From Natrinema sp. CBA1119 (lineage in GTDB: Archaea; Halobacteriota; Halobacteria; Halobacteriales; Natrialbaceae): a DNA stretch of 64,000 bases. The first letter of the stretch is position 1; every line of letters begins with the position of its first letter. Positions 1-8,213 of this stretch are shown piece after piece. The translations under genes were made by a program, and so were the position numbers. The notes below the pieces were generated by a model. It saw only the letters and a list, made by a program, of their open reading frames with translations, was not told where the DNA came from and did not search any database. The stretch covers positions 2,976,001-3,040,000 of the forward strand of contig NZ_PDBS01000001.1 of assembly GCF_002572525.1 (NCBI RefSeq). Reading direction: 5' to 3'.

Positions 1-474
1 TTCGCCTTTCTCCCATTCGTCTGTCCAGTAGTCCTCGAACGGCGTCCCCTCCTCGGTGACTGGGGTGACGTATTTGGCAGTCACGCGGTCGTCAACAGTG
101 GCGAGGGATACGTGGTCGTCGTTGTACGTAATGGTTCGACCGGTGTACACGACGACGCTCCCTCGGAATTCGGGTTTGCTGGCTTTTTCACCGTCTTCGA
201 TGATGCGATCTTTGCAGTTTCCGAGTGCTGTGGCCGCGAGGTTGCGGGCACTTTGAACGAGGCTGGATTGCAGGGTGAGTTTGTCACGAACGTCAGAATA
301 CGTTTCCTCATGGAGTGTATTCTTCGTGTCCGTGATTTCGTAGGGGTTGTCGTCCCATCCGTGGTCAGCGACGTGTTGCGCCGCTTGACGGAATTGCTCG
401 AACGTCTCATCGAGGACTTCGTAGTCCTCTTCGGAAACGTCGAGTTTGACTTGAATGTTCCGAACAACCTCCAT
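1..474 (-). CDS. tnpB: TnpB (IS200/IS605 OrfB) N-terminal part, cut by window edge
   Basis: The minus-strand frame opens with ATG at 474 and stays open to base 1, so only the first 158 or so residues are seen. They start MEVVRNIQVKLDVSEEDY and carry the helical N-terminal wedge typical of haloarchaeal TnpB (RNA-guided nuclease of IS200/IS605 elements). The RuvC and zinc-finger parts lie outside the window. An element end (CTCAAGGGTCGGGG on the + strand, about 582-596) lies just upstream, where the neighbouring secreted-protein gene stops, so this element probably inserted into that gene. No TnpA is visible. Family assignment is good; completeness cannot be judged. Confidence 0.75.
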   Translation of the reverse strand, partial: MEVVRNIQVKLDVSEEDYEVLDETFEQFRQAAQHVADHGWDDNPYEITDTKNTLHEETYSDVRDKLTLQSSLVQSARNLAATALGNCKDRIIEDGEKASKPEFRGSVVVYTGRTITYNDDHVSLATVDDRVTAKYVTPVTEEGTPFEDYWTDEWEKGE

Positions 475-585
475 ATTTCATTAGTATGCTTGAAGATACT
501 TCATAGTATTTTTATTCAAGTATGGGGAGTCGGACTTGCTATCGCGCGTGGTTTGCGAAAGGTAGTGTCGGCTTCCTCCCCAACC

Positions 586-1038
586 TCAAGGGTCGGGGTA
601 TCCGCCTCGACCACCGATGAATAACCGGTACTGTCCGTCCGTTATACTTGGGATGCCGGTGAACTGGTAGCCGACCGTGGACCCTGTTACCGCCTCCGTT
701 TCGATTTTTAGAACGGTATCGCCTACTGAAGGCGTGGAAAGATCGTACTCCTCCAGTATGGAGCTGGTTCCCGTAACGGTGTTCGAGACCACGCTGATAT
801 TCCTGTCATCGCCGATCCCCAGAACTGAATCGTAGAAGTAAAGGTCTGAAACGTCGAATAGGTAGTCCTGTCCCCAGGTTACAGTGGAGTTGGATCCGGT
901 GATGGTTACTGAATCATCCTCGTAGACGGTCAGTTCAGCGGCCGCATTTGAAACCATGAAGGTGAACACGAGAACCAGTATAAATGTCTCAGTAGAACGT
1001 TTGATAGAAATAGGTCTACGCATGAAATAATAGGCCAT
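586..1038 (-). CDS. Secreted surface-type protein, probably truncated by the TnpB element
   Basis: The product has a basic start and one hydrophobic signal segment (about residues 20-35, ending near SNAAA), then about 110 residues of Thr/Ser/Val-rich beta-type sequence, as in haloarchaeal cell-surface domains. The last codons (GGYPDP) lie in the end sequence of the neighbouring tnpB element, so the C-terminus is probably missing. An AT-rich TATA-like box (TAATTATTAG) lies about 25 nt upstream of the ATG at 1038, which supports a leaderless start there; an ATG at 1023 is an alternative. The function is unknown. It diverges from nothing visible and lies just downstream of cetZ on the same strand. 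Confidence 0.5.
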   Translation of the reverse strand: MAYYFMRRPISIKRSTETFILVLVFTFMVSNAAAELTVYEDDSVTITGSNSTVTWGQDYLFDVSDLYFYDSVLGIGDDRNISVVSNTVTGTSSILEEYDLSTPSVGDTVLKIETEAVTGSTVGYQFTGIPSITDGQYRLFIGGRGGYPDP

Positions 1039-1165
1039 TCAATTGTTTTGTAACTAATAATTACACCATGGATGGTTCCAATAGTGGAATCTCTCTAGGA
1101 AGATCAACAGACCATACCGATACAGTTTCGTGGAGAAAACCTCTGGAAGCCCTCACGATGCTTCG

Positions 1166-2326
1166 TCAGAACAGGGCATCAAGTTCCCCACCGGTATCGA
1201 CAAGAGAGGCAAGTTCGTCGTCGGCATTGGCTTGCAGGGTTTCGGTTCGATTCTGTGCTTCGATCGCGACCTGCTGAAGGTTGTCGATCCGTGGAACATC
1301 AGTGATACCAGACAGGAGCACGATTGCACCGACTTCGTCGCTGTGAGGCATCGGATAATCGCCGCCGCGGATCTCCATGCTACCGGTTTCGTCCTCGAGC
1401 CACTGGCGGCCGCGTTCAACACCTTTTCGGCTCAGTTTCTCTGGTGGCCCGGTCGCAACGACGAGTCCGCGGTCCGCACTTCCAACATCACAGGGAAGTG
1501 TTAGCTGGCCGAGCGCTGCCTTACGGACGAGACTTGTTATCCGGTTCGTTGCAGTTCCTTTCTCGAAACCGGTATCCTCTCTAAACGATGCGAGGATTCC
1601 ATCGCTCGAGGTATTAACCGTTTCACTTGCGTAACCGATGGTCGAGACACCATCCTGAAGCGTGTTGATGATCTCCGAAGAGTCCACGACGCTCTCGGCG
1701 ATCTGATCCCCTTGTCCCACCTCGCCTGCGGCGAACAGCAGGCCGAACCGCTCGACGATCTGGCGGTTGATCTGGCTGTAGCCGTCGGCAACCGATTCGC
1801 CGGCACTGCGCCAGACATCGTTGTCGAAGACGAGCAGGTTGTCCACCTCACGGACGAACGTCTGGAACGAGCGGGCGGCGTTGAGCGTGTAAATTCCGCC
1901 TTCGTCCATCGCCGGGAGAATGCCTAGGCCGAAAACGGGCTGGCTATAGATCCGTTTGAGGTGGGTTGCGAGTACCGGCGCTCCACCGGAGCCGGTTCCA
2001 CCACCCATTCCGGCGACGATGAGGAAGGCATCGATTTCATGGATCGGGATCCGGTCAATCGCTCCCTGGATCTCGTCGATATCCTCCTCAGTCACTATCG
2101 CGCCGAGTTCGTTGTCGGCACCCACACCATGTCCTTTCACGCGTGCTTGGCCGATGAGAACACGGTCCTCCTGTGGAATGTTTTCAAGTCCTTTCAAATC
2201 AGTCGTCGCGGAGTTGACCGCGATTGCTGATTCAATGAAGCCGCCGTTGATTCCTTCGTCATACGCCAGGAATTCGTCGACGACCTTTCCGCCTGCTTGA
2301 CCAAAGCCGATAAGTGCAAGTTTCAT
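1166..2326 (-). CDS. cetZ: CetZ tubulin/FtsZ-superfamily GTPase (CetZ1-like)
   Basis: This 386-aa protein is a CetZ, the archaeal cytoskeletal GTPase family that controls cell shape and motility in Haloferax. The start at MKLALIGFGQAGGK matches the family N-terminus; the frame opens 48 nt earlier, but that extension is not conserved. The tubulin signature GMGGGTGSG is at residues 106-114, the T3-like stretch GQARVKGHGVGADNELG at about 59-75, and T7 keeps the acidic residue E218 in DSSEIIN, equivalent to Haloferax CetZ1 E218. The C-terminus ends ELDALF. All GTP-binding and hydrolysis landmarks look intact. It sits in the IS-rich half, so it may be an accessory paralogue rather than the only CetZ of the cell. 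Confidence 0.93.
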   Translation of the reverse strand: MKLALIGFGQAGGKVVDEFLAYDEGINGGFIESAIAVNSATTDLKGLENIPQEDRVLIGQARVKGHGVGADNELGAIVTEEDIDEIQGAIDRIPIHEIDAFLIVAGMGGGTGSGGAPVLATHLKRIYSQPVFGLGILPAMDEGGIYTLNAARSFQTFVREVDNLLVFDNDVWRSAGESVADGYSQINRQIVERFGLLFAAGEVGQGDQIAESVVDSSEIINTLQDGVSTIGYASETVNTSSDGILASFREDTGFEKGTATNRITSLVRKAALGQLTLPCDVGSADRGLVVATGPPEKLSRKGVERGRQWLEDETGSMEIRGGDYPMPHSDEVGAIVLLSGITDVPRIDNLQQVAIEAQNRTETLQANADDELASLVDTGGELDALF

Positions 2327-2540
2327 GGTTTCTCTCTCATGGTCCATCCCGCTTACCAGACCATAGCTGGTCACTAGATCCCGTCTCTATCTGGTAGGGG
2401 CGGTACCACGTATCAACGGTTACCAGTTCCACCCATTGTTATGGCCGAGATACTAACGGAAATATGAACATTATCAACTGCAGTATTTCTTCTGTACTGG
2501 ATAGTCACTGGTTAATGGTTAACTCGATAGGACCGGTGCC

Positions 2541-2609
2541 GTGAACTATCCTACCGTGCTCGAGGGCTACTCGCCCCAGCCCTGTTGAAGGAAGGAGGGG
2601 GGCTTCCTG
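2541..2609 (+). repeat. Orphan TnpB-element right-end / omegaRNA-like scar
   Basis: The sequence opens GTGAACTATCCTACC and closes GGCTTCCTG. It matches the reverse complement of the end that follows the tnpB remnant at 15.3 kb. No tnpB lies beside it. The remainder of the gap between cetZ (2326) and 2771 shows only AT-rich, promoter-like DNA and no gene. Confidence 0.55.
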
Positions 2610-2770
2610 GTCTCAGGTACAGCTAACGGTGGCCGGAGACCAGCGGTTTCCTGGTATGCCCAACAGATATCGAAAACAATAGTGTACCGATCGGTTATAG
2701 CAATTAACTATATTATTCAAATAAGAAACTATTTTAGTCTGTGATGTAGAGTAGAGGTTGGGAGAGGGGA

Positions 2771-3004
2771 GTGAACGTGGAAAAGACGGATCTCACGGAG
2801 GCAACTCAGAAAGAAGTTGATGAGGCGATCGAAGACATCGAGCACGATCAAGACGGCGGCAAAGAAACCGTCACCACAGGTCAAACCAGTGAACGTGGTT
2901 TTCGGCGGCTTCTGGCTGTTGTCACATCGATCACACTGTTCGCTGTCGCCGTAGCTGTCTTTGTATCGGGGGAAACCGATCCCGGACCTGCAGAACAGGC
3001 TTGA
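2771..3004 (+). CDS. Small single-pass membrane protein, unknown
   Basis: A 77-aa frame starting at GTG. Residues 1-45 are acidic and hydrophilic, followed by a short basic patch (RGFRR) and one membrane helix at about 48-66 (LLAVVTSITLFAVAVAVFV), then a short polar tail. Such a layout fits a membrane-anchored peptide with its N-terminus inside. No family is recognised. A GAGG-like stretch (gagaggggag) precedes the start. A TnpB scar follows within 20 nt, so the tail may be altered. Moderate confidence that it is a real gene. Confidence 0.4.
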   Translation: MNVEKTDLTEATQKEVDEAIEDIEHDQDGGKETVTTGQTSERGFRRLLAVVTSITLFAVAVAVFVSGETDPGPAEQA

Positions 3005-3022
3005 CATCCGTGGGCAATCAAC

Positions 3023-3081
3023 GTGAACTACACCGCCCTAGTTGCCCGCGATTGCGGGGTCGTTGAGGGCGGGGCTTCCTG
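3023..3081 (+). repeat. Orphan TnpB-element right-end / omegaRNA-like scar
   Basis: It starts GTGAACTACACCGCCC, has an internal hairpin (TTGCCCGCGATTGCGGGGT), and ends GGGGCTTCCTG. It is the second copy of the 2541 type in 500 bp and has no tnpB beside it. Confidence 0.55.
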
Positions 3082-3221
3082 ATTCAATCGTCTCGAGCTA
3101 GGCGGTGGTCCCTGCCTGTTGACGAACAGAACAGGCAGTGAGGGAATGGAGTGGGAAGCTTCTGTCCACAAGGAGCAAACGGCTTAGCCTTCCATGTGAG
3201 TGGAGTACGCTAATTTTAGTA

Positions 3222-3386
3222 TTTAACAGACTCTCCGAAACTGTTGTCGGCTTTGAAGGACTTGTACAAACCGCACCCTGGATTTACGGCGGAGCACTGG
3301 CAATCGCTGTAATTATTGGAACCATCGCAGCAGCCATTGCTGGATGGCGTGTAAGCCGAACACCCCCACTAGAAGCACTTCACTGA
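3222..3386 (+). pseudogene. C-terminal remnant of FtsX/MacB-type ABC permease
   Basis: The frame reads ETVVGFEGLVQTAPWIYGG, a membrane helix, and the diagnostic tail GWRVSRTPPLEALH at its stop (3386). That tail is how FtsX/MacB-family permeases end (last TM helix, then W-R-x-S-x-x-x-P-x-E-A-L). Only about 50 residues remain and the rest of the permease and its ATPase are absent, so it is a fragment. TnpB-end-like sequence follows directly (CACCCTACCCCCCTTGACAC, then a CCCTTGAGGTCGGAGG end), which points to deletion through mobile-element activity. Confidence 0.6.
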
Positions 3387-3689
3387 CACCCACCCTACCC
3401 CCCTTGACACGTACGCACCTCGCCCCTTGAGGTCGGAGGCTCCACCTTGACTCATGCTGAACATAGTCGTGCATACCCAGAGAACGGTCATAGTCCATCT
3501 TACCTCTGGCTAGGGTGGTTCCGATTCTTCCGAGACTGTCTTGAAAACGTAGTGGGGATGTGAGTAGGCCTCCGAGGGAAGGGGGAAGGGGGATCGGAGG
3601 CATTCGATTGTTATTGGCCATGACCATTAATAGTTCCGGACAGTATCAATTGGCCAGTAAATTAATACTGCGCTGGTAACAACGAAGAG

Positions 3690-3875
3690 GTGGGGAGGGA
3701 GAGTTTAGTCGTTGTCAGAGAGGATCTACCGATCCAAGACTTACTGTCCCTTGCCTGCCGAGGCCGGTCCGCCGTGAAGTCAATCGCCATATTGTCAAAC
3801 ATAACCGGTCTCGGTTCCACCACCCGCTGAGGCACACTTATCGGGATAGAGCCTCAAACGCTGACACCCCCTGTC
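3690..3875 (+). repeat. Diverged direct repeat, copy 1
   Basis: This copy shares with 4155-4340 the ordered blocks TTAGTCGTTG, AGGATC, CCTTCC/CCTGCC, CGTGAAGTCAAT, GCCATATTGTC, GATCTCGG/GGTCTCGG and CTCAAACGCTG. The two are in the same orientation, clearly related by eye, and contain no gene. The origin is unknown; possibly degenerate mobile-element ends. Confidence 0.5.
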
Positions 3876-4154
3876 GGCGTTTTCTCGAGACACCAATTCA
3901 CTTTGGAGACAGTCCTATCCCCTACGTTCCCGTTATACAAGAATACGGCAGGTCACCGTACTATGCGGTGCCCCTGCCAGCGTACCCTCGACCCCCTCCC
4001 CCATCCCTTCTACGAGTGATCCAGACTAGCAGCGGCCAGCAGGGTCCTATATACGAAGCCGCGGCGATATTACTCTAGCCGGTAACATCGATGTTACCTG
4101 CTTATATGGCCATAGGCCTTAATCAGCGATACTCGAATGATCTACCTGGCGAGG

Positions 4155-4340
4155 GGGCGAGGGGAGGAGGATTCAGTCGTTGCCCGACAAGATCCGCCCG
4201 GCCCGAGACAGACGTTCCCTCGCCTTCCGAGATCGAACCACGTTCCAACGTGAAGCCAATTGCCATATTGTCTCCCGATCTCGGACCCACCCAAGTCGAT
4301 ACCCATTGACATTGGATGGGGGCTCAACGCTGGCCTCTGG
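4155..4340 (+). repeat. Diverged direct repeat, copy 2
   Basis: Second copy of the repeat at 3690-3875, carrying TCAGTCGTTG, AAGATC, CGTGAAGCCAAT, GCCATATTGTC, CGATCTCGG and CTCAACGCTGG in the same order. It is about 465 bp from copy 1 and has small indels relative to it. Confidence 0.5.
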
Positions 4341-4481
4341 CCGGTGTTTCTGCAATACGTGAGTTCATATTGATCATGACATCAGTCCCGGTAAGGCCAT
4401 CGACGTGCTCCAGATTGAGACCGAGTAGTAGAATCAGTCCGGTAGTCACTCTTTTTGAACTAACGGCTTAGATAGACCAAT

Positions 4482-4886
4482 ATGGAATGTCCGTCGTGTA
4501 GGGAGGAGATAGAAGATGGCAGCCAGTTCTGTCGCTTCTGCGGTGAGGATCTCGCCGTACTCCCTGATGATATCGATATCAAACAAAAGCTCCAGTCCAT
4601 GGATGACTATGAGTTTGAGCACTTTGTCGCGGATCTCTGGGAAACTATGGGCTAGGACTGCGAGGTGTCGACCGCGTCGAACGACAAGGGGATCGACGTC
4701 CGGGTCCGGGCAAAGAAAACAACGCCATATAATCAAAAGGCACTGATCCAGGCGAAGCGCTACGGTGAAGGGAACAAGGTGGGCAGCCCCGCGATCCAGC
4801 AGTACTCGAGCCTTAAGCACCAGGAAGACAACGTAGACAAGGTAGTCGTGGTAACGACGTCGTCATACTCGAGAAACGCCAAGGAG
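4482..4886 (+). pseudogene. Zinc-ribbon + Mrr-type restriction endonuclease, 5' part (amber codon, IS-interrupted)
   Basis: The protein begins with a CxxC-x10-CxxC zinc ribbon (MECPSCREE ... FCRFCG), then an Mrr_cat domain: MDDYEFEHFVADLWE, NDKGIDVRV with the catalytic Asp, and LIQAKRYG with the Q-A-K motif. Mrr enzymes cut modified or foreign DNA. A TAG at 4653-4655 sits where a Trp (ATG GGC TGG) is expected, and the frame continues unchanged after it. At 4886 the gene is cut by an IS; its tail resumes in frame at 6263. Two independent lesions make it almost certainly non-functional. Internal re-initiation at 4665 or 4668 would leave out the zinc ribbon. Confidence 0.8.
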
Positions 4887-6262
4887 CATTCGTCTTTAGC
4901 TAAGACTCACACCTCGGTTGTGTAGCGGTAGCGAGCGTCTCTTATAACACTGGCCGTTGCTGGTGGATCTTCTGTGCGTCTTCGATCAGTCGTTCGATCA
5001 GCGGTGGCGGCGAGTAGCCAAGATACTCGCTGAGTTCGTGGAGGATGAGCTGGGCGTGCGACCGGAAGGTCGCCGCCCAGCGTTCTGGTGGGAACATGAT
5101 CTCATCGTCGGCCTGTTCGGTGACCAGATCAAGCAACTCACGACTTACCAGCAGTGACAGCAACGCCGCGTACAGCAGAATTTCGACGACATGCTTCTTC
5201 GTCGTGTCGAACTCATCCAGTTCGTACTGCGTCTTTAACTCACGGAACAGCAACTCCACCTCCCACCGACAGCGATAGAGCGTCGCTAGATCTGACGGTA
5301 GAAACTCATCTCTCGGGAGATTTGTGATATAGAGGTGGTAGTCGTCGGCGTCCTCCTTGCGGACGCCGACGACGCGGAACCGCTTCGTATCGCGTGATTG
5401 CGTACCTGCGTATGATCTTCGGTCAAACGCTACTTCGACTTCGACGTCGATGAACTCACGGTGCAGGTCATCAACGACGTCGTAGATCTGCTCACCTTCC
5501 CGTAATTCCTCCGTTACGACCGGGTTCGAACTCTCTTTCAGCCGACTCACGAAGTAGCCGTCGTTCTCATCGATCAACGCGAAGCGGCGGTACTTGAAGT
5601 AGGCTCGATCGAACAGAACGAGCCGGTCTTCGAGCCACGATCCTGTGTTAAACAACGTGCTGTCGTGCGTTTTCTCGTTAGCAACGTCGAGCCGTTCTAT
5701 CGTCTGCTCGGTGGCATTGTGGAGCAGGTGGAGCCTTGCTCCAGCCTGCTCCTCTTTCCGGGCTTCGTATTCCTCGGAGAGAAATTCGTGCAACCGCAGG
5801 ACGGTTCCATCAGCGATCATCACGTCCCTGAATCGGTCGATATCGGCATCAACAGTGTCAGGGACAGCGACCTCGTTGAGGCCACGCTCGACGAGGTCGC
5901 GGAAGTACTCTGCAAGAGACGGCGTCAACCGATGATAAAATCCGCCGGGAGAGATCGTCTCGTCGGCTGTGGAATTGTAGCTGCGTCTGAAGCCAGCAAG
6001 TGTTCGGCTTTCGCCTGGGGCGAAGCCGAACACAAATGCCCAGACGAAGGCAGGCATCTGGAGTTTGCGGTCACGTTCGACCACGCCGAGTTCCTCGGCG
6101 TGCTCTTCGAGGAACTCGGATGGAAAGAGAGTAGTGAGCCGACGCATAATTCGAGATGAGGAAGTTCGGTTGTGCACAGACTCGACTTCCTCATTCCTCT
6201 CGAAAAGAAGCCTCGATAAGCTACTGCAGTCCAGCGATTCTTCTCCTAACTAAAGACGGATG
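4887..6262 (-). mobile_element. ISH8-like IS (IS4 superfamily), complete, with 10-bp target duplication
   Basis: A 1376-bp element. The left end is CATTCGTCTTTAGCTAAGA; the right end read inwards is CATCCGTCTTTAGTTAGGA, giving a near-perfect inverted repeat. The 10-bp sequence CGCCAAGGAG is present immediately outside both ends (4877-4886 and 6263-6272), the duplicated target. Removing the element and one target copy restores the Mrr reading frame. The exact duplication and intact transposase suggest a recent insertion. Confidence 0.9.
4942..6147 (-). CDS. DDE transposase, ISH8 group of IS4 family
   Basis: A 401-aa transposase filling the IS. I prefer the start at MRRLTTLFPSEFLEEHAEEL over a frame extension of 10 residues because this is the usual ISH8-type N-terminus. 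DDE landmarks are DGTVLRLHEF (first Asp), LFDRAYFKYRRF (second Asp) and the Y-(2)-R-(3)-E-(6)-K signature in LYRCRWEVELLFRELKTQY (Glu). Length and motifs look intact, so the element may still be active. It is transcribed opposite to the gene it disrupts. Confidence 0.9.
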   Translation of the reverse strand: MRRLTTLFPSEFLEEHAEELGVVERDRKLQMPAFVWAFVFGFAPGESRTLAGFRRSYNSTADETISPGGFYHRLTPSLAEYFRDLVERGLNEVAVPDTVDADIDRFRDVMIADGTVLRLHEFLSEEYEARKEEQAGARLHLLHNATEQTIERLDVANEKTHDSTLFNTGSWLEDRLVLFDRAYFKYRRFALIDENDGYFVSRLKESSNPVVTEELREGEQIYDVVDDLHREFIDVEVEVAFDRRSYAGTQSRDTKRFRVVGVRKEDADDYHLYITNLPRDEFLPSDLATLYRCRWEVELLFRELKTQYELDEFDTTKKHVVEILLYAALLSLLVSRELLDLVTEQADDEIMFPPERWAATFRSHAQLILHELSEYLGYSPPPLIERLIEDAQKIHQQRPVL

Positions 6263-7217
6263 CGCCAAGGAGTTAGCCGACGATCTCAATGTGAAGCTCA
6301 TCGATGGTGACGATCTTATCGGACTCGTCGATCAGGAAGGTGCCGAGGAACTGGTCGCGGAGTATATCGACTTTGAACCGGAGGGTTCCGAAGACGATGT
6401 ATCGGAGAGGGGTGATGACTCTGCACTGGCTCAGACCCAGTCAGAACGATCGACAGCACCATCTGGTTTAGAAACGGCCTCAACCCCCTCACACACCGTT
6501 ACTGGCGATATACAGTTACCCGAGACAGTCTGGAAGAAGGGGGCCATCGCCTGTACAGTTGGTATCTGGATTGCAGGGATTTGGATGGATGCTCTCCCCG
6601 CCTTCGTTACCGACCCCCTTTTGTTTATCAGCTGGGTTGGATTACCGATCTGTCTCTATAAAGACTCCCAAGCGACTCGCGATATTGTCCAGTGGCCACA
6701 GCGACGGAAGCTATACATCGGAATCGCTGCGGTACCTGGACTTGGCCTTTTCGTTGGTCCACTGTATCTGCTCATTCGATATGCAGTTCAGAAGGAGTAC
6801 CTCAGCGTCGAACGGAACGCAAGCCGTAGTACAAGTCCGGAAACGGGACCTGATCCAAGCCAAGCCGGTACCTCAACGAGCATCAGCGACCCCGCCGCTA
6901 AATCCGACATTGACAACTATACTGATGCGACCGACCATGTCAAGCAACTCAAACGGGAAGGCGAACACGATGCTGCCGAGGAACTGCTACTGTGGTGTAT
7001 TGGTCAAGCAGTGGCTGAAGCGAGGGCGAACAATTACTCGGCACCACCGAAGTGGTACTACGAACAACTTGGGATTACTTACCGAAAAGAGGAGAGATAC
7101 GTCGACGAACGGATGCTTCTCGAACGATACATGTATACCTGCGAATATCTTGGGGGCGAACCAAGGGAAGAGCTTGTCAACCGACTCGGCCGTGCTCAGC
7201 AGTTGGCAGCACAGTAG
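6263..7217 (+). pseudogene. Mrr-type restriction endonuclease, 3' part with membrane and TPR-like domain
   Basis: The frame resumes with KELADDLNVKLIDGDDLI, the end of the Mrr domain. An acidic linker follows, then three hydrophobic segments (roughly 6535-6620, 6620-6665 and 6715-6790), another linker, and an alpha-helical region with repeated short helices (HVKQLKREGEHDAAEELL and following) resembling TPR units. The parent protein was therefore zinc ribbon, nuclease, membrane anchor and helical repeat. A membrane-tethered Mrr enzyme suggests defence against incoming DNA at the envelope (inference). As it stands it is a fragment without its start. Confidence 0.7.
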
Positions 7218-7267
7218 TAACTTCCGACGGAGGGAATACCATCACGAAACCGTCAAATCGTAGTCGC

Positions 7268-7499
7268 ATGAGCCGACGGAAGCTCCTCCTGGGAAGCGGA
7301 GCCGGCACTCTCAACGATTATCGCCGGCTGCTCAAGCGACGATACTGAGTCAACACCGATCAAGCGCTCGTCACGGATAGAAGGGAAGATGACTGGCCTA
7401 CCGGTTCGGGTAATTCATGAGTTGATCGCCGGTGACGGGATTATCGTTTCTAGGGACGGTGCTGGTCAGGCTTTTCCTTCATCCACTTGGACGTCATAA
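7268..7499 (+). pseudogene. Frameshifted Tat-lipoprotein remnant
   Basis: The frame from ATG 7268 gives MSRRKLLLGSGAGTL, a twin-arginine signal start, and then runs to an early stop. Shifting by +1 near 7311 gives STIIAGCSSDDTESTPIK, with a lipobox (IAGC) as haloarchaeal lipoproteins have, continuing to a stop at 7499. Together they make a short lipoprotein split by one frameshift. The mature part is only about 55 residues and matches no family I know. The rest of the 7218-7774 gap holds a loose GCCCTGG...CCAGGGC inverted repeat at about 7577-7631 and no gene. Confidence 0.5.
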
Positions 7500-7774
7500 C
7501 TGCTCTCACGGCTGAATGATACGGTAACACATGCCCCCTTGTGGGTTATTTATCACGTTTCAATCAGAAGATCAAACTGCCCTGGGAATCCGTTCGAGAC
7601 ATCCGTGGACATCTGCCAAGTCTACCAGGGCAAACAGGTACTCCCCTCACTGACGTACCTGTGAGTCGGTTTATAACCGGCTTTTCAATCATCAATCGGC
7701 TTACTATGTGATCTGTAGAGTGTGGGCCGTTGTCAGCCGCCAGTCTTTTACATTGAAAGGAGAGAATCAGATGT

Positions 7775-8170
7775 ATGGCTGACGAAGCTCCTGACAACAG
7801 TGACGGGCGGACGCGAGAAACTTCAGAGAACGGATCTGAGGAACAATCTTTCCGTGAGCGTGTTGAGAAGATCCGCGAAAACCGGGCTGAAGAGGGTGAC
7901 GGCGAGGATGAGCCACCAGAGAGTCCATTCGGCGGTGATATGGATGGTGGTCCCGGAATGGGTGGCGGTGGAATGATGGGCGGCGGGAATCCAATGGCGC
8001 AGATGATGGGTGGGATGATGGGCGGCGGTCCTGGTGGTCCTCCTAGCGGTGCTGAAGGTCAGGAAACCAGCAACGAGGAACTCGTAAGCGAAGTCCGACA
8101 GCTCCGCGATGAACTACGTGATCAGACTCGCGCCCTCAAGCGCATCGCTGACGCCATTGAGGATTCATAA
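7775..8170 (+). CDS. Acidic protein with Gly/Met-rich centre and C-terminal coiled coil
   Basis: A 131-aa soluble protein. Residues 1-50 are acidic and disordered-looking; residues 52-95 are a Gly-Met-rich stretch with repeated MMGG(G) units (GGGGMMGGGNPMAQMMGG); residues 103-131 form a short coiled coil (LVSEVRQLRDELRDQTRAL). The coiled coil suggests oligomerisation and the Met-rich low-complexity part a flexible linker or condensate-type region. A purine-rich AAGGAGAG stretch lies about 14 nt upstream of the ATG. It is followed by a tRNA gene on the other strand. The function is not known to me; the gene looks genuine (consistent codon use, clean start). Confidence 0.6.
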   Translation: MADEAPDNSDGRTRETSENGSEEQSFRERVEKIRENRAEEGDGEDEPPESPFGGDMDGGPGMGGGGMMGGGNPMAQMMGGMMGGGPGGPPSGAEGQETSNEELVSEVRQLRDELRDQTRALKRIADAIEDS

Positions 8171-8213
8171 AAACAGGGTCACCGCCAACGAAACCGTAGA
8201 ACCACTTACATAT

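Larger units (their letters stand above)
3387..4481. other. Gene-free stretch of about 1.1 kb
   Basis: No believable protein gene is visible on either strand. The left part has a tnpB left-end-like sequence (about 3418-3445). The rest is dominated by two diverged copies of a roughly 185-bp sequence, listed separately. AT-rich promoter-like DNA leads into the gene at 4482. Confidence 0.5.

Noticed and set aside
1166-2326. Suspicion that the CetZ lacks its acidic T7 residue because INRQIVERF replaces an acidic family stretch.
   Set aside because: Counting residues shows that the T7 Glu218 is present in DSSEIIN further on; INRQIV belongs to the preceding helix.
4653-4655. In-frame TAG in the Mrr gene as a possible pyrrolysine or read-through codon.
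   Set aside because: Haloarchaea are not known to use pyrrolysine, no pyl genes are visible, and the gene is also cut by an IS; a nonsense mutation is simpler.
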